NCBI GenBank assembly: GCA_038116945.1
Contig: JAYOEY010000002.1
Span: 186,001-250,000, forward strand
Origin: JAYOEY01 sp038116945
GTDB lineage: Bacteria; Pseudomonadota; Alphaproteobacteria; MPNO01; UBA2964
DNA: 64,000 bases
Direction: 5' to 3'
Below the pieces are notes generated by a model. It did not search any database. It saw only the letters and a list, made by a program, of their open reading frames with translations, and was not told where the DNA came from. The position numbers and the translations under genes are program-made. This document shows positions 1 through 8,429 of the stretch, piece after piece. Within the stretch, counting starts at the first letter, position 1, and each line of letters starts with the position of its first letter.

Positions 1-456
1 GGCCGCGTAGCGGCCGAGATTGCGGCAGTCCCACCTGCCGCCATATTCGCGCGTCAGAGGGTTATAGGACCGGCCGGGATACAGGAAGCAAAGGTCGTAC
101 CGGTCGTCCGATCCGGACAGTTTCCAGCGCGACCGAACCGGACGACTGTTTCCCGGATACCAGAGAAAGGCACGTCCGTCGGACGCGAAATATTCGATCT
201 GGGTCCCGTGGCCCGGCGTGGTCGAGCAGTTGACCCCGCCATAGGAGGCGGGAATGCAAATCGTTGTTCCGGGGTCGTATGTCATCAGGGTCTTGTTCGC
301 GACAGCCCGTGCCGCCTGCTCCAGAGACATCCTGTTGATCTCGGAAATCGGTTTCCCGAAGATCGTATTGTCGTCGTGGATCGCCGCGCAGGCCGCAATC
401 AGCGCGCTGCACAGGGCTAAAATCTGCAATCTGGCCATTGCTTCGGTCTCCGCCAT
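1..456 (-). CDS. Putative lipoprotein, 3' end cut by window edge
   Basis: An open frame on the minus strand runs off the left edge, so the C-terminus is missing. The first 152 codons are visible. Two in-frame starts exist: ATG at 456, or ATG at 438 (MARLQILAL...), which gives the cleaner signal sequence. A hydrophobic stretch ends in IAAC, a fair lipobox, suggesting an exported lipid-anchored protein. The visible mature part is rich in aromatic residues (FLWYPGN, RSRWKLSGSDDRY, LCFLYPGRSY) and has scattered cysteines. I do not recognise a family. It is transcribed divergently from the 585 gene. Confidence 0.6.
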   Translation of the reverse strand, partial: MAETEAMARLQILALCSALIAACAAIHDDNTIFGKPISEINRMSLEQAARAVANKTLMTYDPGTTICIPASYGGVNCSTTPGHGTQIEYFASDGRAFLWYPGNSRPVRSRWKLSGSDDRYDLCFLYPGRSYNPLTREYGGRWDCRNLGRYAA

Positions 457-517
457 ACTGCCTCGATAAAACGCCGTTGCGCTGTGTGCCGCAATCGATC
501 CTTCCGCGCCCCTCCGG

Positions 518-557
518 TTAAGACGATCTTAGCAAATTCGCGTTAAAGGTTCCGGTA
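518..557. promoter_or_regulatory. CtrA-like motifs (TTAA-N7-TTAG and a second TTAA half site)
   Basis: TTAAGACGATCTTAG at 518-532 differs by one base from the alphaproteobacterial CtrA consensus TTAA-N7-TTAA. A second TTAA at 543-546 is followed after seven bases by GGTA. They lie 28-67 bases upstream of the ATG at 585, inside the 128-base divergent gap. Spacing and position suit a CtrA-controlled promoter, but short AT motifs can occur by chance. Confidence 0.35.
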
Positions 558-584
558 ACCGGTCCGAATCTGGAGGAATTTTTC

Positions 585-872
585 ATGAGCGCCGCAGAGT
601 CGAACAACAAGACCACATTTCTGGTCACCGAGGACAATCCCGGCGGCTGGAAGCTGGAGGATATTCTCGCTGAAATCCAGAACGACATGATCCGTCGCAC
701 CCAGAAGATCGTCGGCGATGCCCGGCCGGAAGCGCGCGCCGTCCTCAACAACAATATCGAGATTCTGGCGATGCTGTCGAAATGCATCGACCACGCAAAC
801 GATTCCACGCGGATTCTCGACCGGTCGTTCGGACCCCACAAGGAAGGAGAACCCCGGATCGGCGTCGCCTGA
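585..872 (+). CDS. Small hypothetical protein (95 aa)
   Basis: The ATG is preceded by GGAGGA about 9 bases upstream, a strong ribosome binding site, so the start is well supported. The product is soluble and mildly acidic, with no signal peptide or membrane segment. Residues about 22-75 (KLEDILAEIQNDMIRR through LAMLSKCIDHAND) look like a helical hairpin. I do not recognise a family and assign no function. It stands alone between a divergent lipoprotein gene and the M17 peptidase gene. The upstream CtrA-like motifs hint at a cell-cycle or motility regulon, which is inference. Confidence 0.6.
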   Translation: MSAAESNNKTTFLVTEDNPGGWKLEDILAEIQNDMIRRTQKIVGDARPEARAVLNNNIEILAMLSKCIDHANDSTRILDRSFGPHKEGEPRIGVA

Positions 873-959
873 CGCAGGCCGGTCCGTCCGGTATCTCTCC
901 TCTTTTCAGCAGGCTCGTAACGCGCCATTCTTCCCCGGAACCACAGGGGGAGCCATTTC

Positions 960-2369
960 GTGAGTTATCGTTTCGCCGCCCGCGCGGACAAGAACACCGT
1001 ACCGGTCACGCCCGTTGAAACCGGCGTTTTCGACGCCTGGTTAAAGGGCGAACCCGCCCGAATGAAACGCTGGGTCGCCGCCAGCGGGTTCAAGGCGACC
1101 GCCGGTCAGGTCAGCCTCGTTTCCGATGCCGACGGCGGCCTTGCCCGCGTTCTGCTGGGCGTGGACGATCATCAGGGGCTGTGGGAGTACGCCGGGCTTC
1201 CGTCCCGCCTTCCCGCGGGGCGGTACGCGATCGATGCCCGCATGGACCGGGACGGCGCCACCGCTGCCGCCACCGGCTGGGCGCTCGGCTGCTACAGTTT
1301 CGACCGTTACAAGACCGGCAAGAAGCGGTCTCCCGACGACCGGCCTGCCCTGGTCTGGCCGGGAAACAGCGACCGGGGCGCAGTGCTGCGCATGGCGGAT
1401 GCCACGGCACTGGTGCGGGACCTGATCAACACGCCGCCCGAGGACATGGGGCCCGAACAGCTGGCCGATGCCGCCCGCAAGCTGGCCCGTCAACACAAGG
1501 CGCGTCTGTCGGTAACCGTTGGCGATGCGCTCCTCAAGAACAATTATCCCACGATCCATGCGGTCGGCCGGGCGTCGACGCGCGCTCCCCGGCTGATCGA
1601 TCTCACCTGGGGGCGGCGGGATGCGCCCAGGGTTACGCTGGTGGGCAAGGGCGTCTGTTTCGACACCGGAGGCCTCGATCTCAAAAGCGCTTCCGGCATG
1701 CTCAGGATGAAAAAGGACATGGGCGGCGGCGCGCACGTGCTGGGACTCGCTCATCTGATCATGGATGCCGGACTCGACGTTCGGTTGCGCGTTCTCGTTT
1801 CGGCGGTCGAAAATTCCGTGTCCGGCAATGCCTATCGACCGTCCGACGTGATCAAGACCCGCAAGGGAATAACGGTCGAGGTCGGCAACACGGATGCCGA
1901 AGGTCGGCTCGTCATGTGCGATGCGCTCGCAGAGGCGGACGGGGAGTCGCCGGCGCTGCTTGCCGATTTTTCGACCCTGACCGGCGCCGCCCGCGTTGCC
2001 GTGGGGCAGGAGATCGCCGCCTATTTCTGCAACGACGATTCGCTCGCCGCCGATCTGGATGCGGCATCCGGCCCGGCGCTCGATCCGGTGTGGCGCCTGC
2101 CCCTGCACCGTCCCTATCGACGGATGCTCGACTCGCAGGTCGCGGACATCAACAACGTGTCGGAAGGCGGGCATGGCGGCGCGATCACGGCGGCGCTTTA
2201 TCTGCAGGAATTCGTCAGCGCGTCGACGCCCTGGGTCCATTTCGACATCATGGCGTGGAATGCCCGGTCGCGCCCCGGACGCCCGATCGGCGGAGAAACC
2301 CAGGGTCTGCGAACGCTCTATGCCGTGATCGAGAAGCGATTCGGGAAGGGACGGCGTGGCCGGTCCTGA
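960..2369 (+). CDS. Leucyl aminopeptidase family (M17) metallopeptidase
   Basis: This 469-residue cytoplasmic aminopeptidase removes N-terminal residues from peptides using two divalent metals. The M17 catalytic core is clear. VGKGVCFDTGGLDLK at about 228-242 carries the metal-binding lysine and aspartate, and NTDAEGRL at about 310-317 carries the second Asp/Glu pair and the catalytic arginine. The N-terminal 140 residues are the variable domain that shapes the oligomer. The start is GTG at 960, with AGGGGGAG about 10 bases upstream. Its end overlaps the MarR gene by 14 bases, so the two are cotranscribed. Specificity (PepA-like or PepB-like) cannot be told from motifs alone. Confidence 0.93.
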   Translation: MSYRFAARADKNTVPVTPVETGVFDAWLKGEPARMKRWVAASGFKATAGQVSLVSDADGGLARVLLGVDDHQGLWEYAGLPSRLPAGRYAIDARMDRDGATAAATGWALGCYSFDRYKTGKKRSPDDRPALVWPGNSDRGAVLRMADATALVRDLINTPPEDMGPEQLADAARKLARQHKARLSVTVGDALLKNNYPTIHAVGRASTRAPRLIDLTWGRRDAPRVTLVGKGVCFDTGGLDLKSASGMLRMKKDMGGGAHVLGLAHLIMDAGLDVRLRVLVSAVENSVSGNAYRPSDVIKTRKGITVEVGNTDAEGRLVMCDALAEADGESPALLADFSTLTGAARVAVGQEIAAYFCNDDSLAADLDAASGPALDPVWRLPLHRPYRRMLDSQVADINNVSEGGHGGAITAALYLQEFVSASTPWVHFDIMAWNARSRPGRPIGGETQGLRTLYAVIEKRFGKGRRGRS

Positions 2370-2697
2370 CTCGCTGGCGCCGCTCGAACGATGGCATGCC
2401 GTTCTTGCGGACGTCATCCGGCGGGAGGGGCCCGATCTGTCGACCCGGCAAATGGCGATCCTGCTGCATGTCTATGTGACCGAAGGCCCTCACAGCGTGA
2501 AGGGCCTGTCGGCGGATCTGTTTATTTCCAAACCCGCGATATCGCGGGCGCTGGACCGCCTCGGGGATCTGGGTTACATCCGCCGGGCGCGTGAAATTTC
2601 CGACCGGCGCAACGTTCTGGTCGAACGCACGGTCAAGGGATCGGTCTATCTGAGCGAATTCGCTGACCTTATTTCCGCGGCATCCGACGAAGCGTAA
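2356..2697 (+). CDS. MarR-family transcriptional regulator
   Basis: This 113-residue winged-helix DNA-binding protein starts at a GTG inside the last codons of the aminopeptidase gene. The helix-turn-helix is visible at about 50-70 (SVKGLSADLFISKPAISRAL), followed by a wing with GYIRRAREISDRRN, where DRRN is typical of MarR wings. It is shorter than most MarR proteins (about 140 aa) and has short dimerisation helices. The 14-base overlap suggests it is made together with the peptidase, which it may regulate. Its ligand is unknown. Downstream, the yejF gene converges on it. Confidence 0.82.
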   Translation: MAGPDSLAPLERWHAVLADVIRREGPDLSTRQMAILLHVYVTEGPHSVKGLSADLFISKPAISRALDRLGDLGYIRRAREISDRRNVLVERTVKGSVYLSEFADLISAASDEA

Positions 2698-2736
2698 CGG
2701 CGCCGGGCATTCGAGCCGGCTGGCTCAGACAGAGGC

Positions 2737-4365
2737 TCAGGTCCCGATCACGTCGCTTTCGACGGCTTCGATATCGAACGCGGCCTTGATCAGGGCGCGG
2801 GTATATTCCTCGCGCGGGGAGTCGAATATGTCGTCCGCGGGCCCCTGTTCCACGACCAGCCCGTTCCGCATCACGATCACCTCGTCGGCCAGCGCGCGGA
2901 CGACCTTCAGGTCGTGGCTGATGAACATGTAGGCGAGATTATGCGCCGACTGCAGGTCGCGCAGCAGATCGACGATCTGCGCCTGAACCGACATGTCGAG
3001 CGCCGATGTCGGCTCGTCGAGCACCACCAGCTTCGGTTTCAGCACCATCGCGCGGGCGATGGAAATGCGCTGGCGCTGGCCGCCGGAAAACTCGTGCGGG
3101 TAGCGATCCTGCGTCGACGGGTCGAGATCGACTTCGCGCAGCGTCTCGGACACCAGCGCCCGGCGTTCGTCGTATGTCATTTCGGGCCGATGGACCAGCA
3201 GCCCCTCGCCGATAATTTCGCTGACCGACAGGCGCGGGCTGAGCGATCCGTACGGGTCCTGAAAAACCACCTGCATGTCGTGCCGTATCGGGCGAAGCTG
3301 TTTCCAGTTCAGCCCGTCCACGCGATTGCCGAGAAAGACGATGGGGCCCTCGCTTTTCTCCAGACGCAACAGGCCCAGCGCGAGCGTCGTCTTTCCCGAT
3401 CCGCTTTCTCCTACGACGCCGACGGTGCGCCCTTCGCGAATTTTCACCGAAACGCCGTCGACGGCTTTCACATGGCCGACGGTGCGGCGCAGCACGCCCC
3501 TCTTTATAGGGAACCAGACTTTCAGATTGTCGCACTCGATGACCACCGGGGTGTCCGGAGCCGTCTCGAGCGGCCGTCCTTTCGGTTCGGCGGCCAGCAG
3601 GTGCTTCGTGTAGTCGTGCTGCGGGGCTTCGAAAACCTGTTTCGTGTCGCCCTGCTCGACGATTTCGCCATCGGTCATGACGCAGACCCGGTCGGCGATC
3701 CTGCGGACGATGCCAAGGTCGTGCGTGATCAGCAGCATGGACATGCCCCGCTGGGCCTGCAGGTCCTTGAGCAGGGCGAGAATTTGCGCCTGGATCGTGA
3801 CGTCGAGCGCCGTCGTCGGTTCGTCGGCGATCAGCAGTTCCGGGTCGTTGGCGAGGGCCATGGCGATCATGACACGCTGCCGCTGGCCGCCCGAAAGCTG
3901 GTGCGGGTATGCGCCCAGCCGGTTCTCCGCGTCGCGCAGCCCCACCTGGTTGAGCAGTTCAAGCACGCGACTCCGGGACGCCGACGCTTCGATCCGGCGA
4001 TGGATCGCGAGGACCTCGGCGATCTGCCTCTCGATGGTATGAAGCGGGTTGAGAGACGTCATCGGCTCCTGAAAGATCATGCCGATCCGGTCGCCCCGGA
4101 TTCTCTGCAGCGTCGCAGGGCCGGCGCCGAGTATCTCCTCTCCCTTGAAACGGATCGAGCCGGTGGGATGATGGGCCAGCGGGTAGGGGAGAAGCTGCAT
4201 CGCGGACAGCGCCGTGACCGACTTGCCCGAACCGCTTTCCCCCACCAGCGCGACGATTTCACCCTTGCCGATGGAGAAGCCGATATTGCGGACGGCCCGG
4301 GACTCCCGTTCGCCATGCCCGAACGAAATCGACAGGTCCTCGATCTCAAGCAGGGTTTCTGTCAT
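2737..4365 (-). CDS. yejF: Oligopeptide ABC transporter, fused ATP-binding protein YejF
   Basis: This 542-residue protein carries two ATPase domains in one chain and powers import of short peptides through YejB/YejE. Walker A GESGSGKS lies at 42-49, followed by LSGGQRQR and LLIADEP. The second copy has GESGSGKT near 320, then FSGGQRQR and VVLDEP. Both halves keep every catalytic motif, so both sites should hydrolyse ATP. The ATG at 4365 overlaps the yejE stop in an ATGA. An upstream extension of the open frame is only the out-of-frame shadow of yejE. It is the last gene of the minus-strand peptide cluster. Confidence 0.95.
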   Translation of the reverse strand: MTETLLEIEDLSISFGHGERESRAVRNIGFSIGKGEIVALVGESGSGKSVTALSAMQLLPYPLAHHPTGSIRFKGEEILGAGPATLQRIRGDRIGMIFQEPMTSLNPLHTIERQIAEVLAIHRRIEASASRSRVLELLNQVGLRDAENRLGAYPHQLSGGQRQRVMIAMALANDPELLIADEPTTALDVTIQAQILALLKDLQAQRGMSMLLITHDLGIVRRIADRVCVMTDGEIVEQGDTKQVFEAPQHDYTKHLLAAEPKGRPLETAPDTPVVIECDNLKVWFPIKRGVLRRTVGHVKAVDGVSVKIREGRTVGVVGESGSGKTTLALGLLRLEKSEGPIVFLGNRVDGLNWKQLRPIRHDMQVVFQDPYGSLSPRLSVSEIIGEGLLVHRPEMTYDERRALVSETLREVDLDPSTQDRYPHEFSGGQRQRISIARAMVLKPKLVVLDEPTSALDMSVQAQIVDLLRDLQSAHNLAYMFISHDLKVVRALADEVIVMRNGLVVEQGPADDIFDSPREEYTRALIKAAFDIEAVESDVIGT

Positions 4366-5444
4366 AGCGTCAGCGTCTTGCGGGGATCGAAGGCGTCGCG
4401 GACGGCTTCGCCGATGAACACCAGCAGGCTCAGCATGACGGCGAGGACCAGGAACGCGGTGATGCCGAGCCACGGCGCCTGCAGGTTCGCCTTGCCCTGC
4501 GCGAGTAGTTCGCCGAGCGACGGCGACCCCGGCGGCAGCCCGAAACCGAGAAAATCGAGCGACGTCAGCGCCGTGATCGAGCCGATCAGCACGAACGGCA
4601 GGTAGGTCAGCGCCGCCGTCATCGCGTTCGGCAGGATGTGCCGCCTCATGATGGTGACGTTGTTGACGCCGAGCGAACGGGCGGCACGGACATAGTCGAA
4701 ATTGCGGGTGCGCAGGAACTCGGCACGCACCACGCCTTCCAGCGACATCCACTCGAACAGCAGGAGCAGCCCCAGCAGCATCCAGAAATTGGGCGTAAAG
4801 ACGCTCGCCAGGATGATGAGGAGGAACAGCCGGGGCAGGCCGGACCAGATTTCGATGAAACGCTGGAACAGAAGGTCGGTCCATCCGCCGAAATATCCCT
4901 GTACCGCTCCGGCGGCGATGCCGAGGATCGAGGACAGGATGGTCAGCGTCAGCCCGAACAGCACCGAAATGCGGAAGCCGTATATTACCCGCGCGAATAC
5001 GTCGCGCGCCTGATCGTCGGTGCCCAGAAGGTTTTCGGTGCTGGGCGGGCTGGGCGCCGGCTGCTTCAGGTTGAAATTGACCGTGGCGTAGCTGTAACGG
5101 ATCGGCGGCCAGACGATCCAGCCATCGCCCTTGGCGATAAGCTCCTGCACATCGCGCTCCCGGTATTCCGCTTCGGTCAGGAAGTCTCCGCCGAACACGG
5201 TTTCGGGATAGATATTGAAGATCGGCATGTAGTAGCCGCCCTTGTACTGGACGAGGATCGGCTTGTCGTTGGCGACGAATTCCGCGAACAGGCTGGCGAG
5301 GAACAGGACCAGAAAGATCCAGAACGACCAGTAGCCGCGCCTGTTGGCGCGAAAGCTCCGCAACCGTCTCTCGGTCAGCGGGGTAACGCGGATCCCGCAC
5401 CACCGGCGGATTTCCGGCGCGGATGACATGGCGGTGTCAGCCAT
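4362..5444 (-). CDS. yejE: Oligopeptide ABC transporter permease YejE
   Basis: This 360-residue inner-membrane permease forms the channel with YejB. A first membrane helix lies at about 32-55 and is followed by a long periplasmic loop of some 110 residues, then five more helices. The EAA-type coupling loop is visible near residues 250-280 (VRAARSLGVNNVTIMRRHILP), where YejF docks. The gene starts inside the end of yejB (8-base overlap) and ends in an ATGA overlap with yejF, showing translational coupling through the operon. Confidence 0.94.
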   Translation of the reverse strand: MADTAMSSAPEIRRWCGIRVTPLTERRLRSFRANRRGYWSFWIFLVLFLASLFAEFVANDKPILVQYKGGYYMPIFNIYPETVFGGDFLTEAEYRERDVQELIAKGDGWIVWPPIRYSYATVNFNLKQPAPSPPSTENLLGTDDQARDVFARVIYGFRISVLFGLTLTILSSILGIAAGAVQGYFGGWTDLLFQRFIEIWSGLPRLFLLIILASVFTPNFWMLLGLLLLFEWMSLEGVVRAEFLRTRNFDYVRAARSLGVNNVTIMRRHILPNAMTAALTYLPFVLIGSITALTSLDFLGFGLPPGSPSLGELLAQGKANLQAPWLGITAFLVLAVMLSLLVFIGEAVRDAFDPRKTLTL

Positions 5445-6561
5445 TGCGCGCCTCGAAATCGATGCGGGGATCGACCAGCATGTAGGTCAGGTCGCCGATG
5501 ATCTTGAGGACCAGCCCCATCAGGGTGAAGAAAAACAGCGACGCGAACATGATCGGATAGTCGCGCTTGATGATCGCCTCGAAACCCAGCAGTCCGAGCC
5601 CGTCGAGCGAAAAGATGATCTCGATCAGCAGGGAACCGGTAAACAGGATGCCGACAAAAGCGCCTGGAAATCCGGCGATGACGATCAGCATCGCGTTGCG
5701 GAACACGTGGCCGTACAGTACCCGGCTTTCCGTCAGCCCTTTCGCTTTCGCGGTCAGTACATATTGCTGGTTGATCTGGTCGAGAAAGGAATTCTTGGTC
5801 AGAAAAGTCAGCGAGGCGAAGCCGCCGATGACCATGGCAAGGATGGGCAGGGTCATGTGCCAGAAGTAATCGGCGATTTTCATCGGCCAGCTCAACTCGT
5901 CCCAGTTCTCGGATACCAGTCCCCGCAGGGGGAACCAGTCGAGATAGGAGCCGCCCGCGAACAGGACGATCAGGAGGACCGCGAACAGGAAGCTCGGGAT
6001 GGCGTTGCCGACGATGATGACGCCGCTTGTCCAAATGTCGAACCGGGTGCCGTCCTGCACCGCCTTGCGGATGCCGAGCGGGATCGAGATCAGGTATACG
6101 ATCAGCGTTGTCCAGAGGCCCAGCGAGATCGATACCGGCATTTTCGACAGGACCAGATCGACCACGGTTTCGTCCCGGAAATAGCTGGTGCCGAAATCGA
6201 ACCGGATATAATTGCCCATCATCAGCAGGAAACGCTCGTGCAGCGGCTTGTCGAAACCGAACTGTTTCTCAAGCTGCTTGATGAATTCCGGATCGAGGCC
6301 CTGCGCGCCCCGATAGACGTTATTGGCCGCGCCCGCGGCACCGGACGATGCCTGCAGGCTCTGGGAGGCGGAAGACCCCGCCTCGGTACCGCCGCCGCCG
6401 CCGATTCTCGACGTCGCCCCGACGTCGGCGCCCGTTAGCTGGGCGATGATCTGTTCGACCGGACCGCCCGGCGCGAACTGGATGATGATGAAATTAATCA
6501 CCATGATCCCGATCAGGGTCGGGACGATGAGAAGAAGACGGCGGATGATATAGGCGAGCAT
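5437..6561 (-). CDS. yejB: Oligopeptide ABC transporter permease YejB
   Basis: This 374-residue partner permease starts at MLAYIIRRLLLIVP, the family's usual N-terminus. An in-frame extension up to 6768 lies within yejA and is not used. An EAA loop (LTAKAKGLTESRVLYGHVFRNAML) is visible in the second half. The first periplasmic loop, residues about 45-95, contains a Gly/Ser/Ala-rich insert (IGGGGGTEAGSS and following) before the conserved QLEKQFGFDKPLHERF segment. It sits 8 bases after yejA and overlaps yejE. Confidence 0.94.
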   Translation of the reverse strand: MLAYIIRRLLLIVPTLIGIMVINFIIIQFAPGGPVEQIIAQLTGADVGATSRIGGGGGTEAGSSASQSLQASSGAAGAANNVYRGAQGLDPEFIKQLEKQFGFDKPLHERFLLMMGNYIRFDFGTSYFRDETVVDLVLSKMPVSISLGLWTTLIVYLISIPLGIRKAVQDGTRFDIWTSGVIIVGNAIPSFLFAVLLIVLFAGGSYLDWFPLRGLVSENWDELSWPMKIADYFWHMTLPILAMVIGGFASLTFLTKNSFLDQINQQYVLTAKAKGLTESRVLYGHVFRNAMLIVIAGFPGAFVGILFTGSLLIEIIFSLDGLGLLGFEAIIKRDYPIMFASLFFFTLMGLVLKIIGDLTYMLVDPRIDFEARNG

Positions 6562-6569
6562 GGCGTCGT

Positions 6570-8429
6570 CTATTTCCTGAATGACCGGGATTTGTCCTGC
6601 GGCGGGGCTATGCCCTTTTCGATCATGGCGGCTTTGTCCGGATTGAACCACCAAGTATCGAGCATGCCCAGATCGTAGCGCGGTTTGTTTTTCGGCCGGT
6701 CGAACTTGTTCCAGTATGCGATATTGTGCGCTCCCTTGTACCATTGCGGTACGACATAGTGGTTCCACATCAGGACCCGGTCGAGCGAACGAACCGCCGC
6801 GATCAGAGACGGGCGGGATGTCGCGCGGATGATCTTGTCGATCAGGTAGTCTACCGCCGGGTCGCGGATCCCCGCCAGGTTCCGCTGGCCCGGGACATTG
6901 GCGAATTTCGACCCGAAATAGGCCTGCTGCTCCAGTCCGGGCGTCAGCGGCTGGACATAGCGGTTTACCACCACGTCGAAATCGTAATTTCGCATCCGGT
7001 TCTGGAAATTCGCCACGTCGACGATGCGGATTGTCGCCGTGACCCCGATGCGCTCGAGGTTCCGGACATATGGGTTGATGATCCGCTTGAACGACGCCTC
7101 GAACAGCAGGAATTCGATCGTGAACGGTTTGCCGCCGGCATCGACCAGCCGGTTATCCCTGATGTTGTAGCCCGCCTGAAGGAGAAGCTTCATCGCCCGG
7201 CGCAGGTTGGGGCGGTTGCGGCCCGACCCGTCGGTGCCGGGAGAGGCATAGGGCGTCGTGAAGACCTCGTCGGGGATCTTGCCGCGCAACGGTTCCAGCA
7301 GTTTCAGCTCCTCCGGTCCCGGCGGCCGGTCGGCCGCGAGTTCGCTGTTCGCGAACATGGAATTGGTGCGCTTGTAGAGGCTGTAGAACAGCGTCCTGTT
7401 GGTCCATTCGAAATCGAAGGCGAGGTCGAGCGCCTCACGTACCCGGCGGTCCGAGAATTTCGGACGCCGCGTATTGAAGAAAAAGGCCTGAACCCCGGAC
7501 GGGGTCTCGTCCCGCAAGGTTTCGCGAACGACGAATTTCTTTTCCACCGGTGGCTTGCTGTCGTACTGCGTCGCCCAGTTGCGCGAGGTGAATTCCTCGC
7601 GGAAGTCGTAAGCCCCGGCAAAAAACGCTTCGAAGGCGACGTTGCGGTCCCGGAAATAATCGAAGACCACGCGACGGAGATTGAACCGGCCCCGCATGAT
7701 CGGCAAATCCCTGGCCCAGTAATCCTTCTTGAGCTCGTAGGTAATGCTCCGTCCGGGATCGACCTTCGATACCCTGTAGGGGCCAGCGCCTGCCGGCGGC
7801 TTCATGGTCGTCCGGTTGAACGGCGTTTTCGCGTAAAAGGCTTTCGACAGGACCGGCAGGCCGGCCACCTGGAGCGGCAGGTCCCGGCTGCCTGCATCCT
7901 TGAAGGTGAAGCGGACGCGGTGCGGCGCAAGCGCCTCGACCTTGTCGACGCCGCCGAGAATGATCCGGTAGCTCGGATGTCCATCCTTGATCAGCGCGTT
8001 ATAGGTGAAAACCACGTCGTCGGCGGTCAGCGGCGCGCCGCCGGTAAACCGCGCTTCGGGGCGCAGGTTGAAGACCATCCATTTGCGGTCGGGCGGCATT
8101 TCCACAGATTCCGCGACATAACCGTACAGCGCGTCCGCCTCGTCGGCGGATTTCTCCATCAGCGTCGCATGCAGCAGGCCGGTGCCCTGAGGCGCGGTCC
8201 CCTTGAGGATGAAACCGTTCAGGCTGTCGAACGAATCGATCCCCGGCAGCCGGATCGTTCCGCGCTTCGGCGCATCCGGGTTCACATAGTCGAAATGGCG
8301 GAAGTCAGGTCCGTATTTCAGCTCGCCGAAAGCGGAGAGCCCGTGCGATGTGACGGAATCCCCCGCAAGGGCGGGCGTCGTCGCAAGAACGGATGCGAGC
8401 AGGAGCGGCGCGACCAGGGACCGGGTCAT
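6570..8429 (-). CDS. yejA: Periplasmic oligopeptide-binding protein, YejA-like (SBP_bac_5), copy 1
   Basis: A 619-residue secreted binding protein with a clear Sec signal peptide (MTRSLVAPLLLASVLATTPALA, cleavage near 22). The family start HGLSAFGELKYGPDFRHFDYVNPDAPK is followed by the SBP_bac_5 fold. It delivers peptides to YejB/YejE. Proteins of this group are known to handle murein peptides and peptide antibiotics in other proteobacteria; the substrate here is not shown. The ATG at 8429 overlaps the TAXI receptor stop. A second YejA-like gene lies 4 kb upstream in the same run. Confidence 0.92.
   Translation of the reverse strand: MTRSLVAPLLLASVLATTPALAGDSVTSHGLSAFGELKYGPDFRHFDYVNPDAPKRGTIRLPGIDSFDSLNGFILKGTAPQGTGLLHATLMEKSADEADALYGYVAESVEMPPDRKWMVFNLRPEARFTGGAPLTADDVVFTYNALIKDGHPSYRIILGGVDKVEALAPHRVRFTFKDAGSRDLPLQVAGLPVLSKAFYAKTPFNRTTMKPPAGAGPYRVSKVDPGRSITYELKKDYWARDLPIMRGRFNLRRVVFDYFRDRNVAFEAFFAGAYDFREEFTSRNWATQYDSKPPVEKKFVVRETLRDETPSGVQAFFFNTRRPKFSDRRVREALDLAFDFEWTNRTLFYSLYKRTNSMFANSELAADRPPGPEELKLLEPLRGKIPDEVFTTPYASPGTDGSGRNRPNLRRAMKLLLQAGYNIRDNRLVDAGGKPFTIEFLLFEASFKRIINPYVRNLERIGVTATIRIVDVANFQNRMRNYDFDVVVNRYVQPLTPGLEQQAYFGSKFANVPGQRNLAGIRDPAVDYLIDKIIRATSRPSLIAAVRSLDRVLMWNHYVVPQWYKGAHNIAYWNKFDRPKNKPRYDLGMLDTWWFNPDKAAMIEKGIAPPQDKSRSFRK

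Noticed and set aside
1041..2417. Long minus-strand frame antisense to the M17 peptidase
   Set aside because: No family motifs; the plus strand carries all M17 catalytic residues.
2713..2726. Hairpin GAGCC-GGCT-GGCTC in the MarR-yejF gap as a terminator
   Set aside because: Only five pairs and no T-run on either strand.
2914..4605. Long plus-strand frame antisense to yejF and yejE
   Set aside because: Shadow of a two-domain ABC ATPase with intact motifs on the minus strand.
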